Assembly: GCA_013215865.1 (NCBI GenBank) | Contig: JABSQL010000264.1 | Location: 1-20,429 of the forward strand | Source: Candidatus Margulisiibacteriota bacterium | GTDB taxonomy: Bacteria; Margulisbacteria; Marinamargulisbacteria; DT-59 | Direction: 5' to 3' | Length of the DNA stretch: 20,429 bases | Part shown: positions 7,337 to 15,481 of the stretch, piece after piece | Layout of the letters: the number at the start of each line of letters is the position of its first letter | How positions within the stretch are numbered: position 1 is the stretch's first letter | Translations under genes and position numbers: made by a program | Notes under the pieces: generated by a model | Databases searched by the model: none | Seen by the model: the letters and a program-made list of their open reading frames with translations, nothing else | What the model was told of the DNA's origin: nothing

Positions 7337-9847
7337 ATGTTTTCACGGTTTACTGAAAAGGCGATACAATCCATTATGCTTGCTCAAGAGGAAGCCAAGC
7401 GGTTTCGTCATGGTTATGTCGGCACAGAACATATTCTTCTAGGCATCATTGGTGAGGGCGATAATGTCGTTCTTAAAACCATGCAAGAACTGGGTTTTTC
7501 TCTGGAACAAATTAGATCGAATATTGAAGAGAGGCTTGAATATGGATCCAGTACAACAGAATATGGCAACATCCCTTTTACACAACAAGCGAAGCAAATT
7601 TTAACAAGTGCGTGGGACGAAGCCAGAAAACTGGGTCACAATTACGTCAATGTAGAACATCTTTTTCTTTCGATATTTCGGGACCCGACCAGTGTTGCTG
7701 CTAGAGTCCTTGGGGAAATGGGGATAAATATCACAAATTTTAAGAACTCACTTTTTTCACTACTCGGTAATCGGGTAACAACAAAAGAACAAGTGAAACA
7801 GCAAGTCCCAACACCGACTTTAGACTTGTTTGGTCGAGATTTAACCTGGTTAGCAAGAGAGGATAAATTAGATCCTGTTATTGGTAGAGAAAAAGAAATA
7901 GAGCGAATCATTCAAATTTTAAGCCGACGCACAAAAAACAACCCCGTTTTAACGGGTGCCGCGGGTGTTGGCAAAACAGCTATAGTGGAAGGTCTTGCTC
8001 AAAAAATAATTAAGCAAGATATTCCTGAAAAGTTACTTAACAAGCGTGTCATAACGCTGGACCTAGGGCTTTTGGTTGCGGGGACGAAGTATCGTGGTGA
8101 ATTTGAGGATCGGGTAAAGAAAATAATGGAAGAAGTTTTAAAAGCAGGAAATGTTATGTTATTTGTTGATGAGCTTCATACAATTATTGGAACAGGTGGG
8201 TCTGAAGGAAGTTTAGATGCTGCTAACTTGTTTAAACCCGCTCTTGCGCGCGGAGAGTTACAATGCATCGGTGCGACAACTTTGGATGAATATAGAAAGC
8301 ATATTGAAGGAGATTCTGCTTTGGAACGACGATTCCAGTCTGTTTTGATTGATGAGCCTCCACCAGAAGAAGCGCTCGAGATATTGAAAGGTATAAGGGC
8401 GAGATATGAAGATTTTCACAAAGTAACTATTACAGATGGGGCTTTAAATGAAGCTGTTGATTTATCCATTCGATATATTGCAGACCGACACTTACCAGAC
8501 AAAGCGGTAGATTTAATTGACGAAGCGGCTTCTCGGGTGATGTTAAAAGCATCAAACAAATCTACTCAAATTAAAGAAATGGGAAAGGAACAAGAATTAT
8601 TAAAGCTGGAGCTTGTAGCGGCAAAAAAAGATCATGATGAGGGAGCGATAAAGACTCTGGAGAAAAAAGAAAAAAGTCTAGAGACAAAATTGAAAAAGCT
8701 ACAAGCATCGGAATCTATCGAGCGTGTTGTGGATGAGACAACAATTGCAGATATTGTTTCTGCATGGACAGGAATTCCTATAAAAAAACTTACAGAAGAA
8801 GAATCACAGCGCCTTATTCATATGCAAGCTGAAATGGAAGAACGTGTTGTGGGTCAATCTGAAGCAATAGTTGCACTTTCTAGAGCCATAAAACGTGCTA
8901 AAGTAGGCCTCAAGGATCCGAGTAAACCCATGGGTTCTTTCTTGTTTCTAGGTCCTTCTGGGGTTGGTAAAACAGAAACGGCACGAACGCTTGCTGAATT
9001 TGTGTTCGGTTCAAAGGATGCCATTGTTAGAGTGGACATGTCTGAATACATGGAGAGACACACTGTTTCTCGGCTCATTGGATCTCCACCGGGTTATGTC
9101 GGGTTTAATGAAGGCGGGCAACTCACCGAGCCGGTAAGACGAAAGCCATATTCCATTGTTTTATTTGATGAGTTAGAAAAAGCAAGCCCTGATGTTATAA
9201 ATATTTTACTTCAAATACTTGATGAGGGCCGTTTAACAGACGCGACAGGTAGAAAGGTTAATTTTAAAAATACAATTATCATTATGACTTCAAATGTCGG
9301 GGCGCAATTTATTGAAAAGAAAACATCATATGGTTTTACTCATTCTGAAAATGTTGAATCATCAGAATATGATGTGATGAGAGAGAAATTGTTAGATGAA
9401 CTCAGAAAAGAGTTCAAACCAGAATTTTTGAATCGAATTGATGACATTGTTATTTTTAGGTCGTTAAATAAAAAAGATATTCGTTCTATTGTCGATATAA
9501 TGTTAGGTGATATATTGGCGCGACTAAAATCCAAAAACATGCATATCAAGACAGACAATAAAGTTAAGGAATTCTTGGTTAACAAAGGGTTTGATCCAAA
9601 GCATGGCGCAAGACCTCTTAGACGTGCAATACAAGAACATTTTGAAGATAAGCTAGCGGATGCGATGTTGCTTTCTGGTTTGAAAGAAGACATAGATGTA
9701 AAAGCATCCGTTAAAAAAGGAATGATCAATTTTGTTGTTAAACCTCTTAAGGAAGTTTCATTAAACACAATTAGCAAAGAAAAGCGAAAAGCTAGAAAAA
9801 CAACCCCCCCCATGTCTAAGCCCAAAAATGTTGCTTTAACTGCTTGA
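7337..9847 (+). CDS. clpC: ATP-dependent Clp protease ATPase subunit ClpC
   Basis: Class I Clp/Hsp100 unfoldase that feeds substrates to ClpP. The 836-residue product has the full domain order. Two Clp N repeats come first (MFSRFTEKA...GTEHILLG and [14 protein letters not shown]). D1 follows with Walker [10 protein letters not shown] (near 206-214), Walker [10 protein letters not shown] (near 274) and arginine-finger region ALERRFQ. A short charged coiled-coil middle segment (about 415-455) then leads to D2 with Walker [10 protein letters not shown] (near 538-546), LFDELEKA, the SNVGAQ sensor region, PEFLNRID and GARPLRRAI. The YGF at 665-667 sits where the ClpP-docking loop tripeptide is expected. 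The middle domain lacks a clear UVR motif. The start ATG is favoured by the exact family N-terminus despite no RBS. An 8-base C run near 9804-9811 makes the very last residues sensitive to sequencing errors. radA follows after 10 bases, an association known from Firmicutes. Confidence 0.96.
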   Translation: MFSRFTEKAIQSIMLAQEEAKRFRHGYVGTEHILLGIIGEGDNVVLKTMQELGFSLEQIRSNIEERLEYGSSTTEYGNIPFTQQAKQILTSAWDEARKLGHNYVNVEHLFLSIFRDPTSVAARVLGEMGINITNFKNSLFSLLGNRVTTKEQVKQQVPTPTLDLFGRDLTWLAREDKLDPVIGREKEIERIIQILSRRTKNNPVLTGAAGVGKTAIVEGLAQKIIKQDIPEKLLNKRVITLDLGLLVAGTKYRGEFEDRVKKIMEEVLKAGNVMLFVDELHTIIGTGGSEGSLDAANLFKPALARGELQCIGATTLDEYRKHIEGDSALERRFQSVLIDEPPPEEALEILKGIRARYEDFHKVTITDGALNEAVDLSIRYIADRHLPDKAVDLIDEAASRVMLKASNKSTQIKEMGKEQELLKLELVAAKKDHDEGAIKTLEKKEKSLETKLKKLQASESIERVVDETTIADIVSAWTGIPIKKLTEEESQRLIHMQAEMEERVVGQSEAIVALSRAIKRAKVGLKDPSKPMGSFLFLGPSGVGKTETARTLAEFVFGSKDAIVRVDMSEYMERHTVSRLIGSPPGYVGFNEGGQLTEPVRRKPYSIVLFDELEKASPDVINILLQILDEGRLTDATGRKVNFKNTIIIMTSNVGAQFIEKKTSYGFTHSENVESSEYDVMREKLLDELRKEFKPEFLNRIDDIVIFRSLNKKDIRSIVDIMLGDILARLKSKNMHIKTDNKVKEFLVNKGFDPKHGARPLRRAIQEHFEDKLADAMLLSGLKEDIDVKASVKKGMINFVVKPLKEVSLNTISKEKRKARKTTPPMSKPKNVALTA

Positions 9848-9857
9848 TCATGTAGCA

Positions 9858-11231
9858 GTGGCTGTAAAGCAAAAAATACAATTCGTTTGCCAGGCTTGTC
9901 AGGCAACTGTTCCTAAGTGGCAAGGTCAATGTCCAGAATGTGAATCATGGAACACATTGGTGGAGAGCGCTACATCATCTGCGACCAGAAGTCATTTTCA
10001 AATATTACCTAAAAAGCCAGTTCTCATGAAAGAAATTCAACGCGAAGAAGTGCCCGTCTATGCCACGCATATTTCGGAATTAGACAGGGTATTGGGAGGC
10101 GGATTCACCAAGGGCTCTGTGACATTGATCGGTGGAGAGCCAGGTATTGGAAAGTCTACTGTTGCCCTTCAAGCTGCGATTGCCTATTGCATAGATGGAA
10201 ATCAAGTTCTGTATGTTTCTTCGGAAGAGTCTGAATCTCAGATTCGGAACCGTGCAGATAGAATGGGTCAAATACCCGAGGGATTATTTGTATTTTCAGA
10301 TGTTCATATGGAATCAATTCTTCGTACCATACAAGATCTCAAACCTGACATGGTTATTTTAGATTCTATACAAGTTGTTTATCACTGTGATGTGGGATCT
10401 TCTTCAGGTTCTGTTAGTCAGGTTCGAGAGTGTGCTGCTCAATTCATTGAATATATCAAACAGCATCATTCAATGGGGGTGATTATCGGTCATATTACGA
10501 AAGACGGAAGTATGGCAGGCCCCAAAGTATTGGAGCATATGGTTGATACTATACTGTATTTTGAAGGAGAGCATGAGAAAGAATATCGTCTTCTGAGAGC
10601 GATTAAAAACCGATATGCCAGCACATATGAAATAGGCATATTTAAGATGGAAGAAACGGGTCTTGTCAGCATTCAAAATCCCTCACATTTATTTTTAGAT
10701 GACCAAACTTTAACATCGCCAGGCTCCATGGTGGTGTCCATTCTAGAGGGCAGCAGAGCTCTTTTGGTGGAAATTCAAGCCCTGGTTGTGAATGCCTCTC
10801 AAGGACCAGCGAGGCGTACGTTTAATGGTGTCGATTCCAATCGGGCACATTTATTGATTGCGACCATTGAAAAAACTTTGGATTTAAAATTACAATCTAG
10901 AGACATTTTTTTAAATGTCATTGGGGGCTTGAAAATATCTGATACAGCGATTGATTTGGGGATCATTTTAGCAATCATTTCATCCATTCAAAATACCCCT
11001 GTTAGGTCAAAATGTGGCGTCATTGGGGAAGTTGGCTTAACAGGAGAGGTTCGGTCTGTGCAGAATTTAGACAGACGGTTAATGGCATTTGAAAATATGG
11101 GATTTACCCACGTGATCTTGCCTAAAGCAAATCAAAAAAAGGCCTTTTCAAGGTTAAAGAACATTGTGCCCATTCCAATAAGCACTATATCGGAGGCTTT
11201 TAAGGTATTTTCAAGGCAAGAAGGCACTTAA
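9858..11231 (+). CDS. radA: DNA repair protein RadA/Sms
   Basis: RecA-like hexameric ATPase that drives branch migration and helps D-loop extension during recombination. The 457-residue product (E. coli RadA 460) opens with a C4 zinc motif (C11, C14, C25, C28) and the usual VCQACQ, KWQGQCPECESWNTL sequence. Walker A is GGEPGIGKST (about 92-101), and a Walker B-like MVILDSIQ follows. The characteristic RadA motif, normally KNRFG, reads KNRYA here (250-254). The C-terminal Lon-like domain (GPARRTFNGVDSNRAHLLIATIEK, then DLGIILAIISS and GEVGLTGEVR) is complete. GTG at 9858 is the start: the only upstream in-frame alternative hits a stop (ATG TAG at 9850), and it gives the family-typical N-terminus. 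No obvious Shine-Dalgarno is present and clpC ends 10 bases upstream, so translation may be coupled to clpC. Confidence 0.96.
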   Translation: MAVKQKIQFVCQACQATVPKWQGQCPECESWNTLVESATSSATRSHFQILPKKPVLMKEIQREEVPVYATHISELDRVLGGGFTKGSVTLIGGEPGIGKSTVALQAAIAYCIDGNQVLYVSSEESESQIRNRADRMGQIPEGLFVFSDVHMESILRTIQDLKPDMVILDSIQVVYHCDVGSSSGSVSQVRECAAQFIEYIKQHHSMGVIIGHITKDGSMAGPKVLEHMVDTILYFEGEHEKEYRLLRAIKNRYASTYEIGIFKMEETGLVSIQNPSHLFLDDQTLTSPGSMVVSILEGSRALLVEIQALVVNASQGPARRTFNGVDSNRAHLLIATIEKTLDLKLQSRDIFLNVIGGLKISDTAIDLGIILAIISSIQNTPVRSKCGVIGEVGLTGEVRSVQNLDRRLMAFENMGFTHVILPKANQKKAFSRLKNIVPIPISTISEAFKVFSRQEGT

Positions 11232-11269
11232 ATTTAGAGCGACATTTATGTATATTTGTTCAGTCTGCA

Positions 11270-11298
11270 TTGACGCTCACTATTGAGAAGTATATACT
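11270..11298 (+). promoter_or_regulatory. Strong sigma70-like promoter ahead of rpsB
   Basis: TTGACG at 11270-11275 and TATACT at 11293-11298 with an ideal 17-base spacer. Both boxes are one base from consensus. The predicted transcript would begin near 11305 and carry a leader of roughly 97 bases before the S2 start codon. The 170-base gap between radA and rpsB holds no gene that I can see. An S2-binding autoregulatory leader, as known for rpsB in other bacteria, is possible but was not demonstrated by any motif here. Confidence 0.7.
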
Positions 11299-11401
11299 GC
11301 AGGGATTGGTGTTATTTTTGTAACATTAAAATCTAAATATACAAAGATTCCGCGAGAGAATAATTTTTCTTGAGAGCGGGTCTGATCAAGGAGAAGTTAT
11401 C

Positions 11402-12280
11402 ATGTCATCACCCGAAACTCAGAAGCCCATTGTAAACAAAGAGAAAAAAAAGGAACCTGAAAAAGCAAAAGGTCCAGTTAGTATGCGTCAGCTGTTAGAG
11501 TGTGGCGTCCATTTTGGTCATCAAACCAAAAGATGGAATCCTAAAATGAAGCCCTATATATTTACATCAAGGAACGATATTCATGTCATCGATCTGCAAC
11601 AGACGGTGACGCTTATCCATGATGCATTTGACTTTATTAAGGACATTGTTTCGAAGAATGGAAAAATATTATTTGTTGGCACAAAGAAACAGGCCCAAGA
11701 TGCCGTTAAAGATGAGGCGGTAAGGTGCCAAATGCCATATGTTAATCAGCGCTGGCTAGGCGGAACACTGACGAATAATTTTACGATTAGGAAAAGTATT
11801 ACCAAGCTTAAGCAACTCACAAAAATGAGTGAGGACGGAAGCCTGGACGCACTATCTAAAAAAGAAGCGTCAAGAAAAACCAAAAAGCTGAGTCGACTAT
11901 CATTTTATCTCGAGGGGATTAAAGACATGATAGCATTACCAGAGGCTGTTTTTATTGTAGATACTAAAAAAGAACAGCTGGCTGTTGATGAAGCCAATAA
12001 ATTGAATATACCTATTATTGGTATTATTGATACGAATGCAGACCCAACAGAGGTTCAATACCCCATCCCTGCAAATGATGATGCTATAAGAGCAATTAAA
12101 CTCTTATGTTCTGTAATGGCAAATGCGGTATTAGAAATTAATCCTCAAATGATTGTAGATACGAATGACAGTGAAGAAGAGGGGAAACCTTCCATACCTT
12201 CCAAAGATGACGCTCAAACGAAGGACGTCAAGCCTGAGGTGCCTGTGGCTGAATCAACAGAAGTAAAGGAGGTAAAATAA
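11402..12280 (+). CDS. rpsB: 30S ribosomal protein S2, with charged extensions at both ends
   Basis: Component of the small ribosomal subunit. The core is unmistakable: [28 protein letters not shown], then [28 protein letters not shown] and the long-conserved [13 protein letters not shown]. The 292-residue product is longer than E. coli S2 (241) because of an N-terminal lysine-rich tail of about 27 residues ([13 protein letters not shown]) and an acidic, low-complexity C-terminal tail of about 40 residues ([18 protein letters not shown]...). The extended start is supported by AAGGAG at 11388-11393, eight bases upstream of the ATG at 11402; the internal ATG at the usual S2 start has no comparable RBS. 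The stop overlaps tsf by one base (TAATG). It is transcribed from the promoter at 11270-11298. Confidence 0.98.
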   Translation: MSSPETQKPIVNKEKKKEPEKAKGPVSMRQLLECGVHFGHQTKRWNPKMKPYIFTSRNDIHVIDLQQTVTLIHDAFDFIKDIVSKNGKILFVGTKKQAQDAVKDEAVRCQMPYVNQRWLGGTLTNNFTIRKSITKLKQLTKMSEDGSLDALSKKEASRKTKKLSRLSFYLEGIKDMIALPEAVFIVDTKKEQLAVDEANKLNIPIIGIIDTNADPTEVQYPIPANDDAIRAIKLLCSVMANAVLEINPQMIVDTNDSEEEGKPSIPSKDDAQTKDVKPEVPVAESTEVKEVK

Positions 12281-13095
12281 TGGACATATCACCAAAGATG
12301 GTAAAAGAGTTGAGAGATAAAACAGGGGTGGGCATGATGGACTGTCGAAAGGCCCTTCAGGAATCAGATGGAGATATAGAAAGAGCGGTTTTGTATTTGC
12401 GTGAAAAGGGCTTTGAAGCTGCAAGTAAAAAAGCAGGGCGAGAATCGAAAGAAGGAAAAGTATTTATATGTATCAATGAAGATGGCACGAAAGCGGCTAT
12501 TTTAGAGCTGAGCTGTGAGACAGATTTTGTGGCCAAGAACACCGATTTTGATGATCTGGGAAATCAATTACTGGCAATATTGATCGGGCATGACCATATA
12601 CAATCATTGGAGGAATTAAACGAAGTCAAGAAAGATGGTAAACCTATCAAAGAAGTACTTTCAGAAGCCGTTCTTAAGTTGGGTGAAAATGTGAATGTTA
12701 AACAATTTCGTATTTTAACAGCGGGAAGTGCCCATAGCTATGTTCATTCCAATGGTAAAATAGGTGTGGTAACAGCGTTTAATCAACCTGTGGATCCTGT
12801 TTTGGGAAGAGATGTGTCCATGCATATCGCTGCATCGCATCCGATCTATATATCACCTGAAGATATTCCTGATTCTGAGATACAAAAAGAGACAGAAGTT
12901 ATTCAAGCACAACTGAAAAATGAAGGTAAACCAGATCATATTCTTGACCAAATTACAAAAGGAAAACTGTCTAAATACTATAAAGATGTATGCTTATTAG
13001 AGCAGCCCTTTGTTAAAGACCCTGACAAGCAAATAAAGTGTGTGCTCCCTAAAGGGACAGCTGTTACGGAATTTCTTAGATATGCGCTTGTATAG
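12280..13095 (+). CDS. tsf: Elongation factor Ts
   Basis: Guanine-nucleotide exchange factor that regenerates EF-Tu:GTP. The 271-residue product has the N-terminal UBA-like domain (SPKMVKELRDKTGVGMMDCRKALQES.GDIERAVLYLREKG), then ASKKAGRESKEG and the signature CETDFVAKN (about 80-88), followed by the dimerisation-fold core with MHIAASHP. The end, EQPFVKDPDKQI...VTEFLRYALV, is standard for the family. The start ATG at 12280 shares its A with the rpsB stop, and AAAGGAGG at 12265-12272 inside rpsB lies seven bases upstream, so translation is coupled to S2. The rpsB-tsf pair is among the most conserved bacterial operons. Confidence 0.98.
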   Translation: MDISPKMVKELRDKTGVGMMDCRKALQESDGDIERAVLYLREKGFEAASKKAGRESKEGKVFICINEDGTKAAILELSCETDFVAKNTDFDDLGNQLLAILIGHDHIQSLEELNEVKKDGKPIKEVLSEAVLKLGENVNVKQFRILTAGSAHSYVHSNGKIGVVTAFNQPVDPVLGRDVSMHIAASHPIYISPEDIPDSEIQKETEVIQAQLKNEGKPDHILDQITKGKLSKYYKDVCLLEQPFVKDPDKQIKCVLPKGTAVTEFLRYALV

Positions 13096-13101
13096 ATAAC
13101 C

Positions 13102-14229
13102 ATGAAAGCCTTTTTTGAGGAGTTAGAGCGGACATTGCTTTCTCCACTGGCTGTAAAAAGTGGTCATTCCAGGGGTAGGGTGTACCCAGATCCAGATTCA
13201 CAAAATCGGACCTGTTTTCAAAGAGACAGAGATCGAATTATACATTCAAAATCTTTTCGGAGACTTAAACATAAAACACAGGTATTTGTGGCCATGGAAT
13301 CTGACCACTACAGATCTCGCTTGACCCATAGCTTAGAGGTCGCACAGATAACCCGGCATATTACGAGATTGCTCAGATTAAATGAAGACCTTGGGGAAGC
13401 GATCGCATTAGCCCATGATCTTGGCCATACCCCATTTGGGCATGCTGGTGAAAGAGAACTGGATCACTTAATGGGTGATCATGGGGGATTTGAACATAAC
13501 CTTCAAAGTAGGCGAATTGTGGATATGTTAGAAGATAAATACCCACACTTTCCTGGACTTAACTTAACTTGGGAAGTTCGTGAAGCACTTATGAAACACG
13601 AAACGTCTTATGACAAGGTGAAAGGAGATGGCCACTATGTAACTTTGGAAGCGCAAGTTGCAAATGTTGCAGATGAGATAGCGTATAATAATCATGATTT
13701 AGATGATGGGTTATCTTCAGGTATACTCCAAGAATCTGCTCTGAGTGATCGTATTACCCTTTGGAAAGATGCAAAAAAATCTATCAAAAGTCAATTTTCC
13801 AACTTAGAAGACTCAGATTTAAAGTATTTAATAAACAGCTATCTTATTTCAACTCAAATTGATAATGTTGTAAAGGAAAGTCAAACACGTATTAAGGAAT
13901 CTGGCATTAACGCCATTGAAGATATTCAAAAATTAGAAGACCCTCTGGTAACATTTGATCATCAAATGAAAGATAAAAATAAGGAATTAAGGACCCATCT
14001 TTATGATTCGCTATATATGCATCCAGAAGTCTATCGTATGAATAAAAAAGGCCAACATATTATTCATCAGCTGTTTACGCATTTTACTCAAGATATGAAC
14101 TTATTGCCTTTATCTTATAGCCAAAAAATCAGTGATTCATATCCCCTCCATAGAGTGGTTTGTGATTACATTGCCGGTATGACAGATGTGTATGCCCTTA
14201 AAGAATATAATGGGTTGTCTCTTGGTTAG
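13102..14229 (+). CDS. dgt: dGTPase-like dNTP triphosphohydrolase (HD domain)
   Basis: Hydrolyses dGTP or other dNTPs to the nucleoside and triphosphate, so adjusting dNTP pools. The 375-residue product carries FQRDRDRIIHSKSFRRLKHKTQVF near the N-terminus. The HD metal site follows: H76 in RLTHSLEV, H105-D106 in ALAHDLGHTPFGHAGE, and D191 in ADEIAYNNHD. The FEHNLQSRRI segment is also typical. The short (~380-residue) length fits the shorter dGTPase-like subfamily rather than the ~500-residue E. coli Dgt, so substrate preference is uncertain. It begins six bases after tsf with no visible Shine-Dalgarno, suggesting read-through in the rpsB-tsf transcript. lpxB begins 18 bases after it ends. Confidence 0.93.
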   Translation: MKAFFEELERTLLSPLAVKSGHSRGRVYPDPDSQNRTCFQRDRDRIIHSKSFRRLKHKTQVFVAMESDHYRSRLTHSLEVAQITRHITRLLRLNEDLGEAIALAHDLGHTPFGHAGERELDHLMGDHGGFEHNLQSRRIVDMLEDKYPHFPGLNLTWEVREALMKHETSYDKVKGDGHYVTLEAQVANVADEIAYNNHDLDDGLSSGILQESALSDRITLWKDAKKSIKSQFSNLEDSDLKYLINSYLISTQIDNVVKESQTRIKESGINAIEDIQKLEDPLVTFDHQMKDKNKELRTHLYDSLYMHPEVYRMNKKGQHIIHQLFTHFTQDMNLLPLSYSQKISDSYPLHRVVCDYIAGMTDVYALKEYNGLSLG

Positions 14230-14247
14230 AACAGGATATTTAAAATA

Positions 14248-15405
14248 ATGAATGCGATTCGTACCATCATGATTAGTGCTGGAGAAGTATCTGGCGATGT
14301 CCATGGCACAGCGATTGTTCGTGAACTCAAAAAACTTGACTCGAACCTTCGTTTTATTGGTATGGGAAGCCACAGAATGGCTGCCGAAGGGGTTCGGCTA
14401 TATGCCGATATATCTTCTATCAATTCAGTTGGCGCATTAGAGCCTATTCAGCATCTCCCCAGGTTTTTAAAGACTTTAAGAATGATGAAGAGAGCCATGG
14501 AAGAAGAAAAACCAGACCTTTTTCTACCAATAGATTCTCAAGGTTTTCATAAACCCCTTATGAAATTAGCCAAACGGTTGGGTATTCCCACCGTGTACTA
14601 TATTGCTCCTCAGGAATGGTTATGGGGAACGAAAAAAAAGGGAGAAGAAGTTCTTAGAATGTGCTCTAAAGTCCTATGCATATTTGAAAAAGAATACCAA
14701 TTTTACAATCAGTTGGGGGATAATGCGGTGTATATCGGTCACCCAACAGTTGATTTAGCAACGTCCTCTATGTCAAAAAAAGACTTTTACAAACGTTTCA
14801 AAATAGATGCTAAAAATAATATACTGGCTATATTTCCAGGATCTAGGGCACAAGAAATAAAACACACATATCCTGTTCTTATAAAAGCAGCGAAGAAGCT
14901 TCAGCAGAAATTGAAGGGTCTGCAGCTTGTTATTTCTATCTCTTCTCCTTGGTTCGAAGGCGAAGTTATCAGAAGGGCTGAAAGTGAAGGGATGGAGAAT
15001 GTTATTTTTTATAAAGAGAATCCCTATGATTTAATTGCCAATAGCATGCTTTCCTTTGTGAGTTCAGGGACAATTACTCTTGAGCACGCTGTACTTGGAA
15101 CACCTTGTATTGCCTGCTACCGGTTTCCAGCACTCTCTTATTGGGTCATAAGACAGGTGATTGAAAAGAAGTTCAAGAAAATTAAATATATTGCAATGCC
15201 CAACATTATTGCAGGCAAGATGATAATGCCTGAATTTCTTCAAGATAATGCCACCCCTGAAAATATCGTACATGAAGCTATTCCATTAATAACGGACCCT
15301 GAATATCAGAAAAAAATGAAGACAGAGATAATGGCCATTCAATCCCAACTTGGAAAAGCAGGGGTGATTAAAAGGGCCGCCTCTGAAATATTTGATACCC
15401 TTTGA
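14248..15405 (+). CDS. lpxB: Lipid-A-disaccharide synthase LpxB
   Basis: Glycosyltransferase (GT19 family) that joins UDP-2,3-diacylglucosamine and lipid X (2,3-diacylglucosamine 1-phosphate) to form the lipid A disaccharide; it works at the inner face of the inner membrane. The 385-residue product shows SAGEVSGDVHG at the N-terminus, FIGMGSHRMAAEGV, PIDSQGFHKPL, YYIAPQEWLWG, YIGHPTVDLA, FPGSRAQEIK and the acceptor/donor-side segment SSGTITLEHAVLGTPCIACYR. The PQEWLWG form is the one seen in cyanobacterial-type LpxB rather than the gammaproteobacterial PQVWAW. Its presence is the strongest evidence in the window for a lipopolysaccharide-bearing outer membrane. The start ATG follows dgt by 18 bases; no good Shine-Dalgarno is seen. 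Confidence 0.96.
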   Translation: MNAIRTIMISAGEVSGDVHGTAIVRELKKLDSNLRFIGMGSHRMAAEGVRLYADISSINSVGALEPIQHLPRFLKTLRMMKRAMEEEKPDLFLPIDSQGFHKPLMKLAKRLGIPTVYYIAPQEWLWGTKKKGEEVLRMCSKVLCIFEKEYQFYNQLGDNAVYIGHPTVDLATSSMSKKDFYKRFKIDAKNNILAIFPGSRAQEIKHTYPVLIKAAKKLQQKLKGLQLVISISSPWFEGEVIRRAESEGMENVIFYKENPYDLIANSMLSFVSSGTITLEHAVLGTPCIACYRFPALSYWVIRQVIEKKFKKIKYIAMPNIIAGKMIMPEFLQDNATPENIVHEAIPLITDPEYQKKMKTEIMAIQSQLGKAGVIKRAASEIFDTL

Positions 15406-15433
15406 AGGATAGTGATTAGACAGTAAAGGGTAT
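15395..15433. repeat. 9-base inverted repeat between lpxB and moxR
   Basis: Perfect arms ATACCCTTT (15395-15403, overlapping the lpxB stop) and AAAGGGTAT (15425-15433) surround a 21-base loop and are followed by ATTTTATAAAAT, itself a 12-base palindrome (15434-15445). The stem followed by a T-rich stretch could be a weak terminator ending the rpsB-lpxB unit. The arms could equally form an operator over the moxR promoter. The loop is long and the T-run short, so a strong intrinsic terminator is not supported. Confidence 0.45.
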
Positions 15434-15443
15434 ATTTTATAAA
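15416..15443 (+). promoter_or_regulatory. Candidate promoter of the moxR-bat operon
   Basis: TTAGAC at 15416-15421 and TATAAA at 15438-15443 with a 16-base spacer. The predicted start is about 30 bases before the moxR ATG. The elements overlap the inverted repeat, so a regulator bound there could compete with RNA polymerase. This is a pattern match without experimental support. Confidence 0.4.
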
Positions 15444-15481
15444 ATGGGGCAATCAATTATCCAAAGACGAGGAGTTTTAAT

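Noticed and set aside
9340-9906. A 188-codon open frame on the minus strand at the clpC-radA junction
   Set aside because: It is antisense to the well-conserved ends of clpC and radA; its product has no recognisable motif and no RBS was evident.
11350-11379. Interrupted stem CCGC...GCGG before rpsB as an S2 autoregulatory leader or a radA terminator
   Set aside because: Only two 4-base stems separated by internal loops and no T-run; too weak to call without covariation.
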